A DNA stretch of 6,720 nucleotides from an uncultured Clostridia bacterium. GTDB lineage: Bacteria > Bacillota > Clostridia > Oscillospirales > Acutalibacteraceae. Position numbers and translations under genes: made by a program. The stretch is from contig CAMFPJ010000077.1 of NCBI GenBank assembly GCA_945971755.1, forward strand, positions 1-6,720. The letters are read 5' to 3'. Below, one piece after another: positions 1 to 6,229 of this stretch. The notes under the pieces were generated by a model. The model saw only the letters and a list, made by a program, of their open reading frames with translations. It ran no database searches and was not told the origin of the DNA. How positions within the stretch are numbered: the stretch's first letter is position 1; every line of letters starts with the position of its first letter.

Positions 1-1108
1 GGGCTATTACGATTTTGCAAATTTCGGAAAGTGCATTTGTTTTTGCCTTCATAGCGGCGTTTACTGAAATTTCATCAAGCTTTTGGCGGTTATCTTTAAG
101 ATTTTTAACCGTTGCGGACAGAATTTCAGGTGTTAAGTTTTTCTCCTCAATTAAAACTGCGCCGCCGTCTTGAGCCAAGGTATTTGCATTGTGAAACTGG
201 TGATTTTCAGCTACATTCGGAGACGGAATCAGAATTGACGGTTTTGCAAGTGCACTGATTTCCGAAATCGAGCTTGCCCCTGCCCTGCTGATTACAAGGT
301 CGCAGGCGGGAAGACACACGTCCATATCATTTATATACTCACGAAGGTCAATATTTGTTCCGTCGCCGAAAGGCACGTTGTTTTCACGAAGTTTTTCCGG
401 AACCCATTTTCCGTACTGACCTGTCGCGTGAATAAACCTAATATTTTTTTCTCTATGAAGTTCTGTAAGCATTCCCACAACTGCGGTGTTGATTGCATTT
501 GCGCCCAATGAACCTCCCATTGAAAGAACAAGCATTTCGTCGTTTTTTACTCCGAGTTTAAGTCTTGCGGAATTTCTGTCTGCCTGCAAAATTTGTCTGC
601 GAACGGGAAGTCCCGTCACAACGGGAACATTTTTGCATTTCATATATTTCTCTGCTTCGGGAGAAGTGAGCATTACTTTATCAACCATTTTTGCAAGAGC
701 TTTATTGGCAACTCCCGGAAAAGCGTTTTGCTCATGAATACAAGTGGAAATTCCCATTTTTGCTGCCGTGCGAAGCACAGGTCCTGTTACGTAACCGCCG
801 AAGCCCACTACAACATCGGGTGAAAATTCTTTCAAAATTTTCTTTGCCTCACCCGAAGATTTAAGGGTTAATACGGCAGTTTTAATATTGCTTTTTATAC
901 CGTCCCAACTGAATTTTCTTGAAAAACCGTTCATTTCAACAGTTTTTATCCTAAACCCTGCCGCAGGAACAATTTTTGTTTCCATGCGGTTTTTTGTACC
1001 TACAAAAAGAATTTCGGCATTCGGATAAAGCCGCTTTATTTCAGACGCAACTGCAACGGCGGGGTTAATGTGACCGCCGGTGCCCCCTGCAACGAATAAA
1101 AATTTCAT
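1..1108 (-). CDS. murG: MurG, UDP-GlcNAc:lipid I N-acetylglucosaminyltransferase (3' end cut by window edge)
   Basis: MurG is a membrane-associated GT28/GT-B enzyme at the cytoplasmic face. It transfers GlcNAc from UDP-GlcNAc to lipid I, giving lipid II. I translated the open frame by hand: 369 codons without a stop up to the left edge. Bacterial MurG is usually about 355-370 residues, so only a few codons should be missing. The N-terminal acceptor domain has the glycine-rich GGTGGHINP loop (residues 8-16), GFGGYVTGP (102-110) and IHEQNA (124-129). The C-terminal UDP-GlcNAc domain has GGSLGA (198-203), SRAGASSISE (274-283, Glu283 in the ribose-binding position) and PNVAENHQ (297-304). One oddity is TGLPVR at 165-170, where many MurGs have TGNPVR. 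The ATG at 1106-1108 lies 3 bases after the ftsW stop, with a good AAGGAG site, so translation is probably coupled to ftsW. Confidence 0.97.
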   Translation of the reverse strand, partial: MKFLFVAGGTGGHINPAVAVASEIKRLYPNAEILFVGTKNRMETKIVPAAGFRIKTVEMNGFSRKFSWDGIKSNIKTAVLTLKSSGEAKKILKEFSPDVVVGFGGYVTGPVLRTAAKMGISTCIHEQNAFPGVANKALAKMVDKVMLTSPEAEKYMKCKNVPVVTGLPVRRQILQADRNSARLKLGVKNDEMLVLSMGGSLGANAINTAVVGMLTELHREKNIRFIHATGQYGKWVPEKLRENNVPFGDGTNIDLREYINDMDVCLPACDLVISRAGASSISEISALAKPSILIPSPNVAENHQFHNANTLAQDGGAVLIEEKNLTPEILSATVKNLKDNRQKLDEISVNAAMKAKTNALSEICKIVIA

Positions 1109-1111
1109 ATC

Positions 1112-2338
1112 TTACTCCTTCTTTGTGATACTTCGTGAAACGGAAAGTATCATGCCCATTTCCATCAGCAAGATAACGACTGATGTACCGCCTGCTGAGA
1201 AGAACGGAAGTGAAATACCGGTATTCGGCATAAAGTCGCTAACAACTGCAATGTTAAGAGCAACCTGAATTCCGATTTGGAATGCAATACCTATTACAAG
1301 CATTGAGCTGTATTTATCCTTTGCACGCATACCGATTTTTATTGCTCGGTAAATAAGCAAAGCAAAAAGTATGATTATCGCTACTGCGCCCACAAAGCCC
1401 AGCTCTTCGCAAATGATTGAGAAAATAAAGTCATTCTGCGGTTCTGAAACGTAAAGGTGCTTTTGCTTTGACTGACCGAGTCCCGTGCCGAGAAGTCCGC
1501 CGGAGCCGATAGCATAAAGCGAATTGTTAGTCTGCCATCGTGCGCCCATAGGGTCATAATCTTTATCAAGCCATGCAACTATTCGTTCACCTGCGTATTT
1601 TGCAAGAACATCGGGTTTGAAAATAAGAAGTGCAATAAGCAAAACGCCTGCCACGGCGATTATTACAAACCACGGAAGTTTTACCTCACCCATCCAAAGC
1701 ATTATAATGCCGAGGCACAGAATAAGCAGTGTGCCCGAAACGTGATGTTCAAGATAAACAAGACCCGCAAAGCTGAGAATTATCAGTCCGTAACCGATTA
1801 CGGCAACAAAAGACTGATTGATTACTAACCTGCCGTTTGTCATGTTGCTGATACTTTGACAAATTTTCAGGTTGCTCGGTTTAGAGCCGGTAACAACCTT
1901 ACTGTTTTTTTCAAGTAAATAAGCCAAAAGCATAATAAGTGCTATTTTGGCAATTTCGGAAGGCTGGAAGGTTGTAAATCCAAGGTTTATCCAACGCTTA
2001 AAACCCGGTCTGTATTCTGGAAGCACAAGTACAAGCAAAAGAAGTCCTATTGATACTACCGTAACAACCATTGTCAACGCACGGAAATATTCGTAGCGAA
2101 TTCTTGACACAACCCACATCAAAAAAAGTCCGAGAATAACAAATTCAAGCTGTCTTACAAAAATTACCGTACTGCCGCCGCGGTTATAGTAACTGTATGT
2201 GTAGCTTGCAGAGAAGAGCATAACAAGTCCTGCGGTTACAATCGTAATAAGCAAAACGAAAAACGGAATATCTATTGAGCCTTTTGCCCAAATATAACTT
2301 AACACGGAATTTTTCTTTTTTGTTTTCTGACTTGCCAT
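1112..2338 (-). CDS. ftsW: FtsW/SpoVE-type SEDS peptidoglycan glycosyltransferase
   Basis: This is a 408-residue polytopic membrane protein of the SEDS family. These proteins polymerise lipid II into glycan strands together with a class B PBP. Roughly ten membrane segments are visible, the first at about 23-45 and the last at about 378-401. SEDS signatures are RWINLG (115-120) then FQPSEIAK (124-131); the large extracellular loop with ERIVAWLDKDYDPMG (251-265), where Asp262 matches the essential Asp of RodA/FtsW; GSGGLLGTGLGQS (278-290); NDFIFSIICEELG (302-314); and GISLPFFSAGGTS (374-386). The usual Q/E-P-D/H-x-GT motif appears as LEHHVSGT (196-203). The loop at about 142-175 is longer than typical. 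The cluster position favours FtsW or SpoVE over RodA, but sequence alone does not separate the division and sporulation roles. The start ATG has a near-consensus Shine-Dalgarno 30 bases past mraY. No murD lies between mraY and this gene. Confidence 0.93.
   Translation of the reverse strand: MASQKTKKKNSVLSYIWAKGSIDIPFFVLLITIVTAGLVMLFSASYTYSYYNRGGSTVIFVRQLEFVILGLFLMWVVSRIRYEYFRALTMVVTVVSIGLLLLVLVLPEYRPGFKRWINLGFTTFQPSEIAKIALIMLLAYLLEKNSKVVTGSKPSNLKICQSISNMTNGRLVINQSFVAVIGYGLIILSFAGLVYLEHHVSGTLLILCLGIIMLWMGEVKLPWFVIIAVAGVLLIALLIFKPDVLAKYAGERIVAWLDKDYDPMGARWQTNNSLYAIGSGGLLGTGLGQSKQKHLYVSEPQNDFIFSIICEELGFVGAVAIIILFALLIYRAIKIGMRAKDKYSSMLVIGIAFQIGIQVALNIAVVSDFMPNTGISLPFFSAGGTSVVILLMEMGMILSVSRSITKKE
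1115..1120 (-). promoter_or_regulatory. murG ribosome binding site inside the end of ftsW
   Basis: On the minus strand AAGGAG lies 6 bases before the murG ATG. It is formed exactly by the last two sense codons of ftsW (Lys-Glu), followed by the ftsW TAA. This fixes the murG start and suggests that ribosomes ending on ftsW re-initiate on murG. Confidence 0.85.
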
Positions 2339-2342
2339 TTTC

Positions 2343-2350
2343 TCACCGCC
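2343..2350 (-). promoter_or_regulatory. ftsW ribosome binding site
   Basis: GGCGGTGA on the minus strand matches the anti-Shine-Dalgarno complement GGAGGTGA at 7 of 8 positions and ends 4 bases before the ftsW ATG. It lies in the 30-base mraY-ftsW gap and supports the chosen start. Confidence 0.75.
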
Positions 2351-2368
2351 CGACCAAATTCAAACTGA

Positions 2369-3400
2369 TTATTTTACAACTCCGAAATAATAAACTGCAA
2401 GGCCCAAAACACAACCGACAAGGTTAATGAAAGTAAATACCGTTACAATTTTAACCTCTTTCCAACCGCTCATTTCAAAGTGGTGGTGTATAGGTGCCAT
2501 TTTGAAAATTCTCTTGCCGTGTGTTGCTTTGAAGTAACCGATTTGCAAAACATCCGACATTGCTTCAATTACGAAAAGAATACCGAAAAGTAAAAGGATA
2601 AGCGGACAGTCAATTGCATAAGCAAGACCTGCAACAAGACCGCCTAAAAACATTGAGCCTGTGTCACCCATCATTACTTTTGACGGATGCCAGTTCCAGA
2701 TAAGATATCCGATACATCCGCCGAAAAGCGCTGCGGATAAAAGACTGATTCCGAAAAATTTACTCATAAGAGCGGCAATTACGAAAGCAAGTGCCGTAAC
2801 CGCCGTTACGCTGGCACAAAGTCCATCTATGCCGTCTGTAAAATTAACTGCGTTTACCGTGCCGTAAATTACTGCTACGCCGAAAATCCAAAAGAACCAC
2901 TTAAGGTCAACTGCACCTACAAACGGAATTCGCATATAAGTTAAACCGTTTAAGTAAAGAGTGGCAAGGTAACCAAGCATTAAAACGATTTGCGCAATTG
3001 ATTTTTGAATGATCGTAAGACCCAAATTACGCTTTTTTACAACTTTAATATAGTCATCTGCAAAGCCGATTATACCGAAACCGAGTGCGAGAAGAATTGC
3101 ACCTACAAGTTTTACCTTCATAGCATTTGGAACTGCCGTGTCACCCGTAAAAATGTTGCCCTTGAGGAAATAGTCGGTAATTAAAACCGCAACAGTTGAA
3201 ACAACTGTGCTTATCATAAACATTATTCCGCCCATTGTGGGAGTGCCTTGCTTTGACTTGTGCCAAACGGGACCGTCCTCGAGAAGAATATTTTGACCGA
3301 ATTTTAGTTTTTTAAGCCACGGAATTACCGCAAAGCCTAAGCCAAATGAAATTCCAAAGCTTATAACTGCTACAAGGACTAATGCTAAATATATGTTCAT
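2369..3400 (-). CDS. mraY: MraY, phospho-N-acetylmuramoyl-pentapeptide transferase
   Basis: MraY is an integral membrane enzyme. It transfers phospho-MurNAc-pentapeptide from UDP to undecaprenyl phosphate, giving lipid I and UMP. The 343-residue length is usual for Gram-positive MraY, and the chain is almost continuous hydrophobic helices. The polyprenyl-phosphate transferase signatures are all present: KKLKFGQNI with the following GTPTMGGIM (52-60); FADDYIKV with the Asp115-Asp116 pair; NAVNFTDGIDGL (183-194) with Asn186, Asp189 and Asp192; VMMGDTGSMFLGG (242-254) with catalytic-loop Asp246; and APIHHHFE (302-309), the His triad at 305-307 specific to MraY rather than WecA/TagO. The ATG start has a strong GGAGGG site 6 bases upstream and follows murF by 13 bases. 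Nothing looks truncated or degenerate. It sits between the last cytoplasmic ligase (MurF) and the lipid II polymerase, as expected for the pathway. Confidence 0.98.
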   Translation of the reverse strand: MNIYLALVLVAVISFGISFGLGFAVIPWLKKLKFGQNILLEDGPVWHKSKQGTPTMGGIMFMISTVVSTVAVLITDYFLKGNIFTGDTAVPNAMKVKLVGAILLALGFGIIGFADDYIKVVKKRNLGLTIIQKSIAQIVLMLGYLATLYLNGLTYMRIPFVGAVDLKWFFWIFGVAVIYGTVNAVNFTDGIDGLCASVTAVTALAFVIAALMSKFFGISLLSAALFGGCIGYLIWNWHPSKVMMGDTGSMFLGGLVAGLAYAIDCPLILLLFGILFVIEAMSDVLQIGYFKATHGKRIFKMAPIHHHFEMSGWKEVKIVTVFTFINLVGCVLGLAVYYFGVVK

Positions 3401-3406
3401 TTTAAT

Positions 3407-3412
3407 CCCTCC
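3407..3412 (-). promoter_or_regulatory. mraY ribosome binding site
   Basis: GGAGGG on the minus strand sits 6 bases before the mraY ATG and fills most of the 13-base gap after the murF stop codon. It is a strong Shine-Dalgarno site and confirms the start. Confidence 0.85.
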
Positions 3413-3413
3413 G

Positions 3414-4772
3414 TTAAACGTCCTTTTTTTCGTAAATTATATTAAATACCTCTTCAAGTTTCATGCCTCTGCTTGCCTTGAAGATTATTGTGTCGCCGTC
3501 TTGAACTGTTTCGAGCAGTGCATTTGCAAGACTTTCTTTGTCTGAAAACTCAAACGCTTGGGAAAGTCCGTTCTTTCTTGCACTGTCAGCCATATATTTT
3601 GAATTTTCTCCCAATGTAAAAAGCATATCAATTTTTTGTTCTGCCGCGTACTCGCCTACTGTTCTGTGGGCAGTCTCCGTATAAGAACCCAACTCCAACA
3701 TATCGCCCAAAACTGCAATTTTTCTGCCGGTTGCTACTGTGCAAAGAGAATTTATTGCGGCTTTTTGTGAGTCGGGGCTTGCATTGTAGCAATCTTCAAT
3801 AAAGGTAATACCGCCGACTTGTTTTATCCGCTGTCTCATACCGGATGGAACGTAATCTTTAAGTCCTTTCGCCGCATCTTCAAGTGATATTCCAAAATTT
3901 GCACCGATACAAATTGCCGAAAGTGCGTTATAAACATTGTGAATACCAACTGTCGGAATTGTGACTTTTTGCTCACCGTAAATGCCTGTAACGGTAAAAT
4001 CTGTCTGCAAATCGTGTTCTTGAATTTTGGTTGCTCTGACGTCACAGTTTTCATTTTCAATTCCGAAGAAAATAACGTTGAATTCATCTGTTTTAACGGT
4101 TGAAAGCTTATCGTTATCACCGTTGAGCACCAATGGTCCGCCTTTTTTAAGACCTTCCAGCATTTCCATTTTTGCTTTGAATATTCCGTCTCTTGAACCC
4201 AAATTTTCAATATGCGAAACACCTATGTTTGAAATTATTGCACCGTCGGGAAGTGCGGCATTTGTAAGTGCTGAAATCTCACCAAACTCACTCATTCCCA
4301 TTTCAATTACGGCACACTCAACAGTGTCATCAATGCGAAAAAGCGTTTTCGGCATTCCTATTTCATTATTGAAATTGCCCTCGGTTTTAAGGGTGTTATA
4401 TTTTCTGCTCATTACGCAGGCTGTCATTTCTTTTGTTGTAGTTTTGCCTACACTGCCCGTAAGACCGATAAGAATTAAATCTTTGAATTTTTTTCTGTAA
4501 TATGACGATAAATCAAGAAGCGCCTTTTTAGTGTCTTCAACATAAATTACAGGGCAGGAAACGTCAACTTTTTTATGACAAACCAATGCTGCCGCGCCGT
4601 TTTCTTCCACCTGCTTTGCAAAATCGTGAGCGTCAAATCTTTCACCTTTAATTGCGAAGAAAAGAGTGTTTTCGTCAATATCACGGCTGTCCGTTGAAAT
4701 TTTTGTGATTATTTTGTCGCTTTGAATTTCTGTTCCCAAAGCAGATGCTATTTCTTTTAATGACAATTCCAT
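3414..4772 (-). CDS. murF: MurF, UDP-MurNAc-tripeptide:D-alanyl-D-alanine ligase
   Basis: MurF is a cytoplasmic ATP-dependent ligase that joins D-Ala-D-Ala to UDP-MurNAc-tripeptide, producing the pentapeptide used by MraY. Its 452 residues are normal for the family. The N-terminal substrate domain (about 1-98) includes STDSRDI and TLFFAIKGERFDAHDF (36-51), a MurF-type pattern. The central ATPase domain carries the P-loop GLTGSVGKTTTK (103-114, Lys110), TEGNFNNEIGMP (130-141, the MurF-typical asparagine-rich stretch), IEMGMSEFGEI (156-166, Glu157), and NIGVSHIENLGS (182-193, His187). GIHNVYNALSA (276-286) leads to the C-terminal domain with DCYNASPDS (327-335), LGDMLELG (355-362) and KASRGMKLE (432-440). 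TEGNFNNEIG and DCYNASPDS separate it from MurE, MurC and MurD. The ATG overlaps the end of murE by 16 bases, implying translational coupling, with a modest AGGAC ribosome site inside murE. Confidence 0.98.
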   Translation of the reverse strand: MELSLKEIASALGTEIQSDKIITKISTDSRDIDENTLFFAIKGERFDAHDFAKQVEENGAAALVCHKKVDVSCPVIYVEDTKKALLDLSSYYRKKFKDLILIGLTGSVGKTTTKEMTACVMSRKYNTLKTEGNFNNEIGMPKTLFRIDDTVECAVIEMGMSEFGEISALTNAALPDGAIISNIGVSHIENLGSRDGIFKAKMEMLEGLKKGGPLVLNGDNDKLSTVKTDEFNVIFFGIENENCDVRATKIQEHDLQTDFTVTGIYGEQKVTIPTVGIHNVYNALSAICIGANFGISLEDAAKGLKDYVPSGMRQRIKQVGGITFIEDCYNASPDSQKAAINSLCTVATGRKIAVLGDMLELGSYTETAHRTVGEYAAEQKIDMLFTLGENSKYMADSARKNGLSQAFEFSDKESLANALLETVQDGDTIIFKASRGMKLEEVFNIIYEKKDV

Positions 4773-6208
4773 AATTTTTCGTCCTGTTCAAAAAACTCTT
4801 TTATTATTTGCCGTTCATCAAAGGGAATTTTACCCTTTGCGGTTATTTGATATTTTTCATGTCCTTTACCGAGCAGTAACACCGTGTCGCCTTTTTGGGC
4901 AATACCAAGAGCAAAACCTATTGCATCTTTTCTGCCGGAAACAACCGCAAAATGCGATTTTTCGGTGCTTATACCCTCTAAAATATCGCTGATTATTCGA
5001 ACGGGGTTTTCTGTTCTCGGGTTATCGTCGGTTACTACAACAACATCGGAAAGCTCGCTTGCAATTTTACCCATTATCGCTCTTTTGCTCCTGTCCCTAT
5101 CCCCTCCGCAGCCAAAAACGGTAATAAGCCGATTTTCAGTAAATTCACGGACAGATTTAAGAATGTTCTGAAAGCCGTCGGGAGTGTGGGCGTAATCAAT
5201 AAGCACGGTAAAATCTGCGTTGACCGGCACTTTTTCACATCTGCCGAGGACTCCGTCAAAGCCTTTGAGCAAATTAACGGTTCTTTCTAAATCAAAACCA
5301 AGTTCCGTGCAAATTGCCACGGCACAAAGTGCGTTGTAAGTATTGTAAACGCCGGGTAATGAAAGCTTTACATGATATGTGCCGCCGCTAACCAAGTCAA
5401 ATTCGACTCCGTCTGCGCTCGAAACAATATTCTTTGCAAAATAGTCCGAAGTTTCGTTTTTTAATGAAACCGTTATTTGCCTACAGTTTATTTTTTCTCG
5501 GTTTTTGAGAATGTTCCTGTCATCAGTATTTACCACGGCAAAATCAGCATCTTCAAAAAGTTTAAGCTTTGCATCTATGTAATTTTGCATATTCAAATGA
5601 TAATTCAGATGCTCGGGAGTAATATTGGTAACAGCGGTTGCGGAAAACCGCACTCCCTCAGTTCGGCTTTGTGAAAGCGCTTGAGAGGACACCTCTGAAA
5701 CGCAATATTCACAGCCGTTATCAACCATTTTGCGAAACACTTTTTGTAATTCAGTCGGTTCGGGAGTAGTCAGATTAGACGAAGTGATTTTCTCATCTGT
5801 GATGTTACCCACAGTGCCGATTAGTCCGCATTTTTTACCAAAACCTTCAATAATATGTCTTACCAAAAATGCCGTTGTTGTTTTTCCGTTTGTGCCTGTA
5901 ATTCCGATGATTTTAAGGCTCTTTGACGGGTTTTTGTAAAAGTTTGAAGCAATTACGGAAAGAGCCTTTCGGGAAGATAAAACCTTAACCGAAATGTCTG
6001 CCGCCGTTTCCTTTTCGGAAACAACCGCAACAGCGCCCCTTGAAAGTGCCTCTTCTACAAACTCGTTTCCGTCAAATGTGTCACCGTCAATACAAACAAA
6101 AAGTGTATTTTCTTTTACTTCCGATAATTTGTCCGTTACATTTTCTATTTCAACGTCCTGCAACGGAGCATTTGCTCCGGTTCCTTTAAGGAGTGCAGAA
6201 AGCTTCAT
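4757..6208 (-). CDS. murE: MurE, UDP-MurNAc-L-Ala-D-Glu:meso-diaminopimelate ligase
   Basis: MurE is a cytoplasmic Mur ligase that adds the third amino acid of the stem peptide, using ATP. The 483-residue length is close to E. coli and B. subtilis MurE. The N-terminal UMP-binding domain spans about 1-100 (with TLFVCIDGDTFDGNEF). The central domain has the P-loop GITGTNGKTTTA (102-113, Lys109), TTPEP (147-151), SEVSSQAL (171-178), NITPEHLNYH (195-204) and YIDAKLKLF (210-218), where Lys214 matches the carbamylated lysine. GVYNTYNALCA (286-296) ends this domain. The C-terminal domain shows DYAHTPDGF (338-346), GGDRDRSKR (368-376), DNPRTENP (395-402) and GKGHEKYQ (447-454). DNPR, with the Gly447/Glu451 positions, is the pattern of meso-diaminopimelate-adding enzymes; lysine-adding MurE differs here. 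The ATG has an AAAGAGGT site and follows the PBP gene by 21 bases. Confidence 0.97.
   Translation of the reverse strand: MKLSALLKGTGANAPLQDVEIENVTDKLSEVKENTLFVCIDGDTFDGNEFVEEALSRGAVAVVSEKETAADISVKVLSSRKALSVIASNFYKNPSKSLKIIGITGTNGKTTTAFLVRHIIEGFGKKCGLIGTVGNITDEKITSSNLTTPEPTELQKVFRKMVDNGCEYCVSEVSSQALSQSRTEGVRFSATAVTNITPEHLNYHLNMQNYIDAKLKLFEDADFAVVNTDDRNILKNREKINCRQITVSLKNETSDYFAKNIVSSADGVEFDLVSGGTYHVKLSLPGVYNTYNALCAVAICTELGFDLERTVNLLKGFDGVLGRCEKVPVNADFTVLIDYAHTPDGFQNILKSVREFTENRLITVFGCGGDRDRSKRAIMGKIASELSDVVVVTDDNPRTENPVRIISDILEGISTEKSHFAVVSGRKDAIGFALGIAQKGDTVLLLGKGHEKYQITAKGKIPFDERQIIKEFFEQDEKLWNCH
4781..4785 (-). promoter_or_regulatory. murF ribosome binding site inside murE
   Basis: AGGAC lies 8 bases before the murF ATG on the minus strand, within the last codons of murE. 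It is weaker than the other Shine-Dalgarno sites in this cluster. MurF synthesis may therefore depend partly on ribosomes arriving from murE, whose reading frame overlaps the murF start by 16 bases. Confidence 0.6.
6164..6179 (-). repeat. Short inverted repeat in the 5' coding part of murE
   Basis: CGGAGC and GCTCCG form a perfect 6-base-pair stem with a 4-base loop, extendable by one A-T pair. In the mRNA it covers about bases +30 to +45 of murE (codons 10-15). There is no U-tract, so it is not a terminator. It could be chance within coding sequence, or a structure that slows early elongation. Confidence 0.3.
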
Positions 6209-6214
6209 AGATTT

Positions 6215-6222
6215 ACCTCTTT
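6215..6222 (-). promoter_or_regulatory. murE ribosome binding site
   Basis: AAAGAGGT on the minus strand matches AAGGAGGT at 7 of 8 positions, 6 bases before the murE ATG, in the 21-base gap after the PBP stop codon. It supports the chosen murE start. No promoter-like pair of boxes fits in this gap. Confidence 0.75.
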
Positions 6223-6229
6223 ATTAAAT

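Noticed and set aside
603..626. Three alternating copies of ACGGGA/TCCCGT that could form two competing 6-base-pair hairpins in murG
   Set aside because: They encode the conserved VPVVTGLPVR region, where two similar codon strings repeat by protein constraint. There is no T-tract and the position is mid-gene, so a regulatory role is not supported.
486..737. 83-codon plus-strand frame opposite murG
   Set aside because: It is antisense to murG, whose frame is intact with all motifs here; there is no sign of a separate protein.
2..1108. Possible frameshift or broken murG, because its stop codon is not in the window
   Set aside because: Codon-by-codon reading from the ATG to the left edge shows one continuous frame with every MurG motif in order; the gene is simply cut by the window edge.
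3836..4222. 128-codon minus-strand open frame within murF in another frame
   Set aside because: It is an out-of-frame reading of murF; the murF frame carries all the ligase motifs across this stretch.
4027..4500. 157-codon plus-strand open frame opposite murF
   Set aside because: It is antisense to a well-supported murF, has a low-complexity Ser/Leu/Pro-rich composition typical of a reverse-strand shadow, no recognisable domain and no good ribosome site.
5074..5259. 61-codon minus-strand frame within murE
   Set aside because: It is an out-of-frame shadow of the murE C-terminal domain.
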